DNA from: Burkholderiales bacterium
GTDB taxonomy: Bacteria; Pseudomonadota; Gammaproteobacteria; Burkholderiales; SHXO01
Direction of reading: 5' to 3'
Length of the DNA: 7,020 bases
Assembly: GCA_026125625.1 (NCBI GenBank)
Contig: JAHCKU010000165.1
Coordinates: 1 to 7,020, forward strand
In this document: positions 1 to 6,370 of the stretch, piece by piece
How the letters are laid out: every line of letters starts with the position of its first letter
Position numbering within the stretch: the first letter of the stretch is position 1
Notes under the pieces: model-generated
Told to the model about the DNA's origin: nothing
The model's database searches: none
What the model saw: the letters and a program-made list of their open reading frames with translations, nothing else
Made by a program: the position numbers and the translations under genes

Positions 1-869
1 GCCTTCGCAATCGCCGCATCGTCCAACTCCCCCAACCCCATCTCCGACGCACGCACGAAGATCGCGTGCGCGGCCTGCGCCAGCGGCGCCGAGTATCCGT
101 TCTCGCGCGCCGTCTCAAGCAACAACGACAGATCCTTACTCAGGATGTCCAGTCGTGCACGCGCTGCGTAGTCGTTGCGCAGCACGCGCGGCATCCGGTC
201 CGAGAAGATCCAGCTGCCGCCGGAACTCGCTTGCACGAGATCGAAGAGCTGCTGCGGTTCGAGTCCGAGCTTCAAGCCCAAGACGAAGGCCTCACATGCC
301 GCCACGAGGTTGATGCCGGCGAGCATGTTATTCACCAGCTTCGCCTTCGCGGCATCGCCCGGGCTCTCGCTGACGACGAAGCGCTTCCCGGAGATCGTGT
401 GCAGCAGGCGCTCGCAGCGCTGCAGAACATCGGCGGAGGCCGCCAGCATCATGCTCATCTCTCCGCTGTGCGCCTTGGCGGGACCGCCGGAGCACGGTGC
501 GTCTACGAAGGCGATCGCGTGCTCGCGAAGTCGCGGCTCCGCACCCGCCGCCCAGGCAGGCGGCAGCGTGCTGCTGACAAGCACCACGCTGTCGGGTCGT
601 GCGCCGATTGCGACGCCGTCAGGTCCGAACACGACCGCCTCGGTCTGCACGTCGTCCACCACCAGGGTGATCACTGCGTCGCAGTGCGAGGCCAGCTCCG
701 CCGGCGACGGCGCCACGTGCGCGCCCGCGGCCCGCGCCTCGTCTTCCGCCTCGGATCGGATGTCGCGCACCCACACGGTCCAGCCTGCCGACAGCAGCCG
801 CCTGGCCACACCCATGCCCATCGCGCCGATGCCGATCACGCCGACGGTCTCGATGCTTCTCTCGCTCAT
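1..869 (-). CDS. NAD(P)-dependent beta-hydroxyacid dehydrogenase (3-hydroxyisobutyrate dehydrogenase / L-threonate dehydrogenase-like), 3' end off window
   Basis: The minus strand reads open from ATG at 869-867 to the left edge: 289 codons plus two bases. Members usually have about 290-300 residues, so only a few are missing. Residues 8-20 form the Rossmann dinucleotide loop (VGVIGIGAMGMGV). DAPCSGG at 123-129 is the substrate-binding signature. KLVNN at 177-181 carries the expected catalytic Lys177 and a conserved Asn. The C-terminal helical part (SSGSSWIFSDR near 215-225, then DILSKDLSLLLE, then DDAAIAK) matches the family. The enzyme should oxidise a small beta-hydroxy acid reversibly with NAD(P) in the cytoplasm. 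The C-terminal wording resembles L-threonate dehydrogenases, but the substrate cannot be assigned. It is divergent from the amidase, 41 bases from that gene's ATG. No clear Shine-Dalgarno sequence precedes the ATG. Family certain, substrate unknown. Confidence 0.93.
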   Translation of the reverse strand, partial: MSERSIETVGVIGIGAMGMGVARRLLSAGWTVWVRDIRSEAEDEARAAGAHVAPSPAELASHCDAVITLVVDDVQTEAVVFGPDGVAIGARPDSVVLVSSTLPPAWAAGAEPRLREHAIAFVDAPCSGGPAKAHSGEMSMMLAASADVLQRCERLLHTISGKRFVVSESPGDAAKAKLVNNMLAGINLVAACEAFVLGLKLGLEPQQLFDLVQASSGGSWIFSDRMPRVLRNDYAARARLDILSKDLSLLLETARENGYSAPLAQAAHAIFVRASEMGLGELDDAAIAK

Positions 870-910
870 GCCGATTGGTTTGCCGTGCCTTTTAAGCGAA
901 CGATGCTAGC

Positions 911-2398
911 ATGCCCCTCCTCCCGTCCCTCAACCAGAAGAGCATTGCCGTGAACAAGGCCTTCCTCCCCGCTCATAAACTCGCTGCGCTGGTGCGCCAA
1001 GGCAAGATCGGCTGCCTGGAGCTGCTGAACTTCTATCTGCAGCGCGTCGAGAAGTACAACCCGTCGCTCAATGCGATCGTCGTGTTCGATATCGAGCGGG
1101 CGAAGAAGCGTGCACGCGCCGCGGACCGCGCCTTGAGCAAAGGGGAAACGTGGGGTCCGCTGCACGGCGTGCCGATGACGATCAAGGAATCCTTCGACGT
1201 CGAGGGTTTGCCCACCACCTGGGGTCGGCCGGATCTAAAGACCAACATTCCCGCGCGCAGCGCGCAGTGCGTGGAGCGCTACGCCGAGGCCGGCGCGGTG
1301 CTGTTCGGCAAGACCAACGTGCCGACGCTGCTGGCCGATTGGCAGAGCTTCAACCCGCTCTACGGCACCACCAACAATCCATGGGACGTGACCCGGGTGC
1401 CCGGCGGATCCTCGGGCGGTGCCGCCGCGGCGCTCGCGGCCGGGCTCACGGGACTGGAAACCGGCAGCGACATCGGCGCCTCGATCCGCAATCCGGCGCA
1501 CTACTGCGGCGTTTACGGCCACAAGCCGACCTTCGGCATCTGCTCCTCGCGCGGCCAGGTGCTGCCCCCATATCTGCGCGAATCCGACATTGCCGTGATC
1601 GGTCCGATGGCACGCAGCGCACGTGATCTCGAGATCGCGCTGAAGACCATCGCCGGACCGGACGAGTCGGACGCGACAGCCTGGCAGCTGCGCCTGCCGC
1701 GCGCGCCGGAGAAGACCATGCGGCAGTGGAAAGTAGGCGTGCTGCTCGATGCGCCGAGCGCACAAGTCGATCGCAGCGTGCAGGACCAGATCCAGCGGCT
1801 CGCGGACTTTCTGACGAAGCGCGGCGCGAAGGTGAGCGAAGCGAGACCGGACATCGATCTGACCGACGCGCACCACACCTTCATCCAGCTGCTGCGCGCC
1901 GCCACCACGCGCAGCCAGAGCGACGAGCAATTCGCGCGTAACGTCGAGGCAGCGAAGAAAGTCTCGCCGCAGGCGATGGACTACCCGTCGTGGGCGGCGA
2001 CCGGCAACACGCTCTATCACCGCGGCTGGCTGCTTCTCAACGAGAAGCGCCACCGCATGCGCCAGAAGTGGGCGGAGTTCTTCGCCGACTACGATCTGTT
2101 GCTGTGCCCAGCCGCCGCGACGCCGGCCTTCCCGCACAACCAGACCGGCGAGCGCTGGGAGCGCATGGTGACGGTCAACGGCAAGCCGCAGCCGTCCACC
2201 ACGCAGATGTTCTGGGCCGGCTACTCCGGCATGTGCTATCTGCCCTCGACCGTGGCACCGATAGGCTCGAGCGATGGGCTGCCGGTGGGCGTGCAGATCG
2301 TCGCACCGCAGTACGGCGATCTGACCAGCATCGCCTTCGCGCAACTGCTCGAACGCGAGTACCACGCGTTCGTCGCGCCGCCGGGGTACGAGGATTGA
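911..2398 (+). CDS. Amidase-signature family hydrolase
   Basis: A 495-residue amidase-signature enzyme of normal family length, which hydrolyses a carboxamide (or related C-N bond) to acid and amine. The Ser-cisSer-Lys triad is complete. Counted from the ATG at 911, Lys92 lies in GVPMTIKESFDVEG, Ser167 in GGSSGG and the nucleophile Ser191 in GSDIGASIR. The spacings (75 and 24 residues) equal those of the classical members. The signature usually reads GSDIGGS; here residue 190 is Ala. The motif KTNVPTLLADW (134-144) and the C-terminal PVGVQIVAPQYGD are also typical. No signal peptide is evident, so it is probably cytoplasmic. The ATG at 911 has no Shine-Dalgarno sequence. An in-frame GTG at 950 has AAGAG (939-943) six bases upstream and would give a 482-residue protein starting MNKAFLPAH, which is at least as likely. 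Substrate unknown; it does not look like GatA, which would have gatC/gatB neighbours. Confidence 0.93.
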   Translation: MPLLPSLNQKSIAVNKAFLPAHKLAALVRQGKIGCLELLNFYLQRVEKYNPSLNAIVVFDIERAKKRARAADRALSKGETWGPLHGVPMTIKESFDVEGLPTTWGRPDLKTNIPARSAQCVERYAEAGAVLFGKTNVPTLLADWQSFNPLYGTTNNPWDVTRVPGGSSGGAAAALAAGLTGLETGSDIGASIRNPAHYCGVYGHKPTFGICSSRGQVLPPYLRESDIAVIGPMARSARDLEIALKTIAGPDESDATAWQLRLPRAPEKTMRQWKVGVLLDAPSAQVDRSVQDQIQRLADFLTKRGAKVSEARPDIDLTDAHHTFIQLLRAATTRSQSDEQFARNVEAAKKVSPQAMDYPSWAATGNTLYHRGWLLLNEKRHRMRQKWAEFFADYDLLLCPAAATPAFPHNQTGERWERMVTVNGKPQPSTTQMFWAGYSGMCYLPSTVAPIGSSDGLPVGVQIVAPQYGDLTSIAFAQLLEREYHAFVAPPGYED

Positions 2399-2408
2399 AG
2401 ATCTTGGA

Positions 2409-2426
2409 CCCCGGCTTTCGCCGGGG
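2409..2426 (+). repeat. REP-like intergenic hairpin, possible terminator of the amidase gene
   Basis: CCCCGGC (2409-2415) and GCCGGGG (2420-2426) form a perfect 7-bp stem around a TTTC loop, 10 bases after the amidase stop codon. The surrounding text (TTGGA before, CGACGATGG after) matches the style of the short dispersed repeats, read as '...PGFRRGDD' in one frame, that occur many times in proteobacterial genomes. No run of T follows, so it is not a classic intrinsic terminator. It may still attenuate transcription into the transporter gene or protect the 3' end of the amidase mRNA. Only one copy lies in the window, so calling it a repeat rests on recognition of the motif. Confidence 0.6.
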
Positions 2427-2453
2427 CGACGATGGATTGGGCATGCATCATAG

Positions 2454-3356
2454 TTGGATACCTTCCTGAGCCTTCACGCCTGGGCGATCTTCACGGTCCT
2501 GGCAGCCGCTGCACAGACTGCTCGCAACACCATGCAGCGCGGACTGACGGCGAAAGTCGGCGTGGCCGGTGCAAGCTGGGCACGCTTCATCTTCGCGCTG
2601 CCATTCGCATTGGTTTCGCTCGCCTTCGTGCTTGCATCCGAGGACGGCCATGCCGCATTCGAGCCGGAGTATGTGCCGTGGCTGCTGCTGGGATCGCTGG
2701 CGCAGATGGCGGCAACCGGGACCATGCTGCTGGCGATGCGCGATCGCTCCTTCGTGACGGTAATTGCCTATACCAAGACCGAGCCGGTTCAGGTCGCGGT
2801 GTTCGCGCTGGTTCTGCTCGGCGAGCGGCTGACCCTGATCCCGGCGCTGGCGGTACTGGTCGGCACGCTCGCCGTCATGCTGCTTTCCTGGCCGCAGCGA
2901 GGCGGCGATGTGCGCCGCGATCTGCACAGCGCAGGATTGGGCATCGTCGCCGGTGCCGGCTTTGCTCTGGCCGCCGTGGGCTATCGCGGTGCCATCACAC
3001 ACATGCACGGCGTGAGCTTCGTCACGGCCGCCACCATCACCCTGGCGCTGACCTTGTGCATCCAGACCGTGGTTTCGATCGCATGGCTGCTGCTCGCGAA
3101 TCGCACCGCGTTGCGTACACTGTTCGCGGCGTGGCGCGAGTCGGTACCGGCCGGCTTTGCTGGTGCAGCAGCCTCGCAGTTCTGGTTCCTCGCCTTTGCC
3201 TTGCAGGCAGCGCCCGCCGTGCGCACCCTCGGCCTGATCGAAGTGCTGTTCGCGCAGCTGGTGTCCTGGCGCGTACTGCGCGAGAAGATGTCGGCCCGTG
3301 AATGGCTGGCACTGGCGCTGCTGCTGGCCGCGCTGGTCGGCATCCTGCGGGGATGA
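2454..3356 (+). CDS. EamA/DMT-family inner-membrane transporter
   Basis: A 300-residue, strongly hydrophobic protein with the internal duplication typical of the drug/metabolite transporter superfamily, about ten membrane helices in two EamA halves. The first half ends with AYTKTEPVQVAVFALVLLGERLT (about 105-127), the second with LGLIEVLFAQLVSWRVLREKMS (about 259-280); the 'E...GE/RE' pattern marks helices 4 and 9. The N-terminal HAWAIFTVLAAAAQTARNTMQRGL is the usual first helix and loop, so translation must begin near its start. The only fitting initiator is TTG at 2454, directly after an in-frame TAG (2451-2453); the first ATG, at 2532, would delete helix 1. No Shine-Dalgarno sequence is visible. 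Substrate unknown: relatives export amino acids or other metabolites. It follows the amidase in the same direction across a hairpin, so co-transcription is possible. Confidence 0.88.
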   Translation: MDTFLSLHAWAIFTVLAAAAQTARNTMQRGLTAKVGVAGASWARFIFALPFALVSLAFVLASEDGHAAFEPEYVPWLLLGSLAQMAATGTMLLAMRDRSFVTVIAYTKTEPVQVAVFALVLLGERLTLIPALAVLVGTLAVMLLSWPQRGGDVRRDLHSAGLGIVAGAGFALAAVGYRGAITHMHGVSFVTAATITLALTLCIQTVVSIAWLLLANRTALRTLFAAWRESVPAGFAGAAASQFWFLAFALQAAPAVRTLGLIEVLFAQLVSWRVLREKMSAREWLALALLLAALVGILRG

Positions 3357-3362
3357 CGGCCA

Positions 3363-3376
3363 GCGTCGGCGGACGC
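3363..3376 (+). terminator. Small hairpin between convergent transporter and msrA genes
   Basis: GCGTC (3363-3367) and GACGC (3372-3376) form a perfect 5-bp stem around GGCG, inside the 22-base gap between the stop codons of the two convergent genes. On the plus strand it is followed by a moderately T-rich tract (TTACTTCTTCTT), which could help termination after the transporter. The minus strand has no T-tract downstream. The stem is short, so the call is tentative. Confidence 0.35.
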
Positions 3377-3378
3377 GG

Positions 3379-3948
3379 TTACTTCTTCTTCAACCGCTCC
3401 AGGAACTTCTTCCTGAACTTCGCGACCTTGGGCGCAACCACCGCCATGCAATAGGGCTGCGATGGATTGTTGGCGAAGTATTCCTGGTGGTAGTCCTCGG
3501 CGAGGTAGAAGTCCTGCGCCGGCACGACTTGCGTGACGACGCGCCCATCGTACATGCCCGCCTGCTCCACCGCAGCGATGGCTTCGCGCGCGATGCGCTC
3601 CTGTTCCACGGAGTGATGAAAAATCGCGGAGCGGTACTGCGTGCCGACGTCGTTGCCCTGCCGATCGAGCTGGGTCGGGTCGTGAATCACGAAGAAGACA
3701 TCGAGCAGATCGCGATAGCTCACCACCTTGGGATCGAAGGTGATGCGCACCACTTCCGCGTGCCCGGTATCGCCTTCGCACACCTGCCGATAGGTCGGGT
3801 TTCTCGCGTGCCCGCCCATGTAACCGGATTCGACGCCGTCCACGCCTTCGAGCTCGTCGTATACCGCCTCCAGACACCAGAAGCAGCCTCCAGCGAGAGT
3901 GGCGATCTCCCTGCCGCGCGGGGCGTTGTTGGAAACCAGCTGAGTCAT
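3379..3948 (-). CDS. msrA: Peptide methionine sulfoxide reductase MsrA
   Basis: A 189-residue complete MsrA, which reduces the S-epimer of methionine sulfoxide in proteins and free methionine, normally recycled by thioredoxin. The active-site GCFWC is at 21-25, with catalytic Cys22. It is followed by the family blocks SGYMGGHARNPTYRQVCEGDTGHAE (41-65), VFFVIHDPTQLDRQGNDVGTQYRS (about 84-107) and EDYHQEY (151-157). Cys167 in PYCMAVVAPKVAKF is the best candidate resolving cysteine; Cys25 and Cys57 are the other two. There is no export signal, so it should be cytoplasmic. The C-terminus is lysine-rich (KKFLERLKKK). The ATG at 3948-3946 has GGAG eight bases upstream. It faces the transporter 3'-to-3' and diverges from dtd across 65 bases. 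No MsrB domain is fused and no msrB lies nearby. Confidence 0.97.
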   Translation of the reverse strand: MTQLVSNNAPRGREIATLAGGCFWCLEAVYDELEGVDGVESGYMGGHARNPTYRQVCEGDTGHAEVVRITFDPKVVSYRDLLDVFFVIHDPTQLDRQGNDVGTQYRSAIFHHSVEQERIAREAIAAVEQAGMYDGRVVTQVVPAQDFYLAEDYHQEYFANNPSQPYCMAVVAPKVAKFRKKFLERLKKK

Positions 3949-3956
3949 AATCGGAT

Positions 3957-3960
3957 CTCC
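3957..3960 (-). promoter_or_regulatory. Shine-Dalgarno sequence of msrA
   Basis: GGAG on the minus strand lies eight bases before the msrA ATG, a normal spacing, and supports that start. Confidence 0.7.
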
Positions 3961-4013
3961 ACGATTGATTCGCTCAGTCTAGCAAGCATGCTGAACCGAA
4001 GCGCAGCAATGAA

Positions 4014-4478
4014 ATGATCGGCCTGCTGCAGCGTGTGACCCAGGCGCGGGTGGAAGTCGGCGGCGAGATCGTCGGTTCGATCGGGCAGGGCCTGCTTGTG
4101 CTGGTGTGCGCCGAGCGCGGAGACGACGTCGAGCAGGCCGACCGCCTGCTCGAACGACTGCTGAATTATCGGGTGTTCTCGGACGCGGACGGCAAGATGA
4201 ACCTGAGCCTGCACGATGTGCGCGGTGGCCTGCTGCTGGTGCCGCAATTCACTCTGGCTGCGGATACGCGCAAGGGCAACCGGCCGAGCTTCACGCCCGC
4301 AGCTGCACCGGAGGAAGGTCGACGTCTGTTTGAGCATCTGCTGCAGCGGGCACGCGCGCTGCATGCACCGGTGGCGTGCGGACGCTTCGGTGCCGACATG
4401 CAGGTTTCGCTGACCAATGATGGACCGGTGACCATCTGGCTTCAGGTACCAGCAGCAGGAGGCGGATCATCGCAGTGA
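4014..4478 (+). CDS. dtd: D-aminoacyl-tRNA deacylase (DTD)
   Basis: A 154-residue protein covering the whole DTD family length with a short Gly/Ser tail. DTD removes D-amino acids (and glycine) mischarged onto tRNA, keeping D-residues out of proteins; it acts as a cytoplasmic dimer. The start MIGLLQRVTQARVEV is the canonical first strand. The active-site block LLLVPQFTLAADTRKGNRPSF lies at 73-93, with PQFTL at 77-81 where Escherichia coli has SQFTL. The C-terminal NDGPVT (135-140) contains the Gly-cisPro pair that rejects L-amino acids. The ATG at 4014 fits the family start, although only a weak purine stretch (GCAGCAATGAA) precedes it. It diverges from msrA, and its TGA overlaps the GTG start of the DUF488 gene, so the two are very likely one operon. 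Confidence 0.96.
   Translation: MIGLLQRVTQARVEVGGEIVGSIGQGLLVLVCAERGDDVEQADRLLERLLNYRVFSDADGKMNLSLHDVRGGLLLVPQFTLAADTRKGNRPSFTPAAAPEEGRRLFEHLLQRARALHAPVACGRFGADMQVSLTNDGPVTIWLQVPAAGGGSSQ
4457..4462 (+). promoter_or_regulatory. Strong Shine-Dalgarno sequence for the DUF488 gene, inside dtd
   Basis: AGGAGG is a perfect consensus and lies within the last codons of dtd. It is 12 bases before the GTG at 4475 (long but workable) and 33 bases before the in-frame ATG at 4496, so it favours the GTG start. Confidence 0.6.
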
Positions 4479-5032
4479 ACCAGGCCGCAGGCACCATGAT
4501 ATGGACCGTGGGTCATTCCACGCTCGCGCTCGAGGAATTCGTCGAACTGCTGCGCGCACATGGCATCCAGGCGCTGGCGGACATCCGCCGTTATCCGGGT
4601 TCGCGCCGGCATCCGCACTTTGCCCGCGAGTCGCTGCAAGCCGCCCTCCCGGCGGCGGGAATCGCCTACGCCTGGTTCCCCGATCTGGGCGGACGGCGCC
4701 ACGCTCGCAAAGATTCGAACAACGATGCCTGGCGCAATGCCAGCTTCCGCGGCTACGCCGACTACATGGAGACAACGGCGTTCGCCGACGCGCTCGAGGC
4801 CCTATTGCACTTCGCCGCCGGGCGCCGCACGGCGTATATGTGCGCGGAGCATGCCTGGCAGCAATGTCATCGCGCACTGGTGTCGGATTACCTCAAGGCG
4901 CATGGCATCGAGGTGATGCACATTCTAAGCAAGGGACGTACGCAGGAACATCCGTACACACAGGCCGCGCGCATCGTCGACGGCCAGCTGTCGTACTCGA
5001 CCCGGGATGGTCAGGGCAGGCTGGCGCTGTAG
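4475..5032 (+). CDS. DUF488 domain-containing protein
   Basis: A 185-residue DUF488 protein of uncharacterised function. Family landmarks are in order: TVGHSTLALEEFVELL (11-26); DIRRYPGSRRHPHF (36-49); PDLGGRR (69-75); FRGYADYM (91-98); MCAEHAWQQCHR (122-133), which holds the paired Cys123 and Cys131; then ALVSDYL and EVMHIL. The invariant TVGHS, the Arg-rich loop and the CAE-x5-CHR motif suggest a small active or binding site rather than a structural role, but no reaction is established. The usual Pro between the two cysteines is missing (position 128 is Trp). GTG at 4475 overlaps the dtd stop as GTGA; starting at ATG 4496 would lose seven residues and still keep TVGHS. Translational coupling to dtd is likely. 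A five-base stem (CTGGC/GCCAG) spans the stop codon, but no convincing terminator follows. Confidence 0.92.
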   Translation: MNQAAGTMIWTVGHSTLALEEFVELLRAHGIQALADIRRYPGSRRHPHFARESLQAALPAAGIAYAWFPDLGGRRHARKDSNNDAWRNASFRGYADYMETTAFADALEALLHFAAGRRTAYMCAEHAWQQCHRALVSDYLKAHGIEVMHILSKGRTQEHPYTQAARIVDGQLSYSTRDGQGRLAL

Positions 5033-5320
5033 GCCAGGAACACTCTGAACGAATATCGCGTGTGCTAGCAGCAGTTGGATGGAAGTGCTAGGCCAGGGTA
5101 CCGGCAAGCGCTTCACGCTACATGCAACGAAGGTGACAGGGGTCAGCGCGGATTGGAAATCTCTCCCTGAGCTTTGCCTTGATCCGGCTCCGCTCCGCAG
5201 CCGCCCCATCACCGACGGTCTTGTAATTGTGCGCCTATGGTCTGCGAGGCGTCCCGGCATGTCAAGCGCAAACCCGGACGGCTGCTCGATGGTCGACGGC
5301 GGATACGGCAAGAGCAGGCA
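5033..5320. other. Gene-free intergenic stretch with a palindromic motif
   Basis: This 288-base gap lies between the 3' ends of the convergent DUF488 and hydrolase genes. Open frames cross it on both strands, but none has a ribosome binding site or recognisable protein wording. At 5133-5146 it holds GTGACAGGGGTCAG, whose core TGAC-AGGG-GTCA is an interrupted palindrome. Similar 'GGGGTCAG' text is common beside REP-associated transposase genes in Proteobacteria, so a degraded mobile-element end is conceivable. A 9-base direct repeat (TAGGCCAGG) occurs at 5030-5038 and 5089-5097. No RNA gene is recognised. Confidence 0.4.
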
Positions 5321-6370
5321 TCAATTCAACGGCCGTGGCCCTTCCGATGTCAGCCGGAAGCGCTGCCACGGTCCCTCGTCCTGGCGGCACAGGCCGTAGC
5401 GGAACGGCATGTCGTCCCGGCCGGGCGTGAGAAAGCGCAGGTCCTCGAACCACACGCACAGCGAGGGGTTGCCGATGTCGATGCGGTGCAACGCCGGCAG
5501 CTGCGCGAACCACCGATAGAAACCGAAATCCGGCGCATTCCAGGCCGCGCGTGCGATATCGTGCCGCGCCGCGTCCGAGCCGAAGCGCGCGGCCGATTCC
5601 CACTGCAGCGCGCTCACCGGCAGGAAGGCCGCATGCAGGCGCGGGATCAGACTTGCATTCGCGTGCGCGGTCGGCACGCTGCGGCGCCACAGATTCACGT
5701 GTGCCACGCGGTATTGTTCGCCCGATGACACCACCACCGTCCAGTTGGTCGGCAACGGTGGCCGCGGCAGCGCCACCACCTGTGCATCGACCATCCCCTG
5801 CGCCTGTGCGTATTCACGGCCAAGGCCCTCGGCCTGCCCCTGCATCCAGGCCTGAAATCCGACATAGCCGACCAGGAGCGCCAGCCCGGCGAGCGCCGGA
5901 GCGCGCGACTGCCGCCACAGCAGCGAGGCGAGCAGCGCCAGGAGGATAATGCCGGTCAGGATCAGATCGATGATGAAGGTCGTGCCGAGCGCGAAGCGCC
6001 GATCCGAAAACGGCGCCAGTACCATGGTCCCGAACGAGGTGATGAGATCGCCCAGGATATGGATGAGCACGCCGGCAGCGCTGACCAGCAGGTAACCCTG
6101 CAAAGGTTTGCGCGTGAGCACGCCCATGATCAGCGCGAGCAGCCCTGCCCATACCGGCAGCAACACGAGCGAATGCGTGACGCCGCGATGCGCCGTGAGG
6201 TAGGCCACGGATGAGAACAGCGAAGTGACGATATCGCTGTCGGGGAAGGTGGCCGCCACTGTACCGGCAATCACAAGCTGCGCAGTGGTGGGGCGACCCG
6301 GGGCACGCGCGCCGGTGGCCATGCCGCGCGCCAACAACGCGCCACTCAGGGCGTGGGTGATGGTATCCAT
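5321..6370 (-). CDS. Membrane-bound metal-dependent hydrolase, YdjM/DUF457 family
   Basis: A 349-residue protein starting MDTITHALSG, the hallmark of this family of predicted zinc-type integral membrane hydrolases. Putative metal ligands are present: His6; Asp44 and Asp46 in FPDSD; His61 and His66 in HRGVTH; His104 and Asp108 in HILGD; and Asp135 in FIID. About five hydrophobic stretches (roughly 31-42, 62-86, 91-107, 131-152 and 157-175) place the active site in or at the inner membrane. Residues 180-349 form a soluble tail rich in Trp and Arg, ending with NPSLCVWFEDLRFLTPGRDD and FRYGLCRQDEGPW. The short bacterial members lack this tail; the longer ones have it. The true substrate of the family is unknown. 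The ATG at 6370 has GGAG three bases upstream, close spacing, but the family N-terminus makes this start secure. The gene is divergent from the DUF748 gene. Confidence 0.9.
   Translation of the reverse strand: MDTITHALSGALLARGMATGARAPGRPTTAQLVIAGTVAATFPDSDIVTSLFSSVAYLTAHRGVTHSLVLLPVWAGLLALIMGVLTRKPLQGYLLVSAAGVLIHILGDLITSFGTMVLAPFSDRRFALGTTFIIDLILTGIILLALLASLLWRQSRAPALAGLALLVGYVGFQAWMQGQAEGLGREYAQAQGMVDAQVVALPRPPLPTNWTVVVSSGEQYRVAHVNLWRRSVPTAHANASLIPRLHAAFLPVSALQWESAARFGSDAARHDIARAAWNAPDFGFYRWFAQLPALHRIDIGNPSLCVWFEDLRFLTPGRDDMPFRYGLCRQDEGPWQRFRLTSEGPRPLN

Noticed and set aside
66..953. Long plus-strand open frames over the dehydrogenase gene
   Set aside because: They lie antisense to a gene with clear family motifs and read as low-complexity Arg/Ala/His text, typical of GC-rich shadows.
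1235..2365. 376-codon minus-strand open frame opposite the amidase
   Set aside because: The amidase triad on the plus strand is complete and this frame has no recognisable motif; long antisense frames are expected at this GC content.
2981..3877. 298-codon minus-strand frame spanning the msrA region and transporter end
   Set aside because: It runs in another frame through msrA and antisense to the transporter, with Arg-rich composition and no domain.
3298..4017. 239-codon plus-strand frame antisense to msrA
   Set aside because: Shadow of msrA; it contains no family pattern.
5021..5037. Hairpin CTGGC/GCCAG over the DUF488 stop codon as a terminator
   Set aside because: Only five base pairs with a seven-base loop and no T-tract after it.
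5030..5097. Nine-base direct repeat TAGGCCAGG as target-site duplication
   Set aside because: Only 50 bases lie between the copies, with no element inside, and the first copy overlaps a coding stop; chance is the simpler explanation.
5079..5399. 106-codon plus-strand frame across the gene-free stretch
   Set aside because: No SD, no recognisable protein wording, and it runs into the 3' end of the opposite hydrolase gene.
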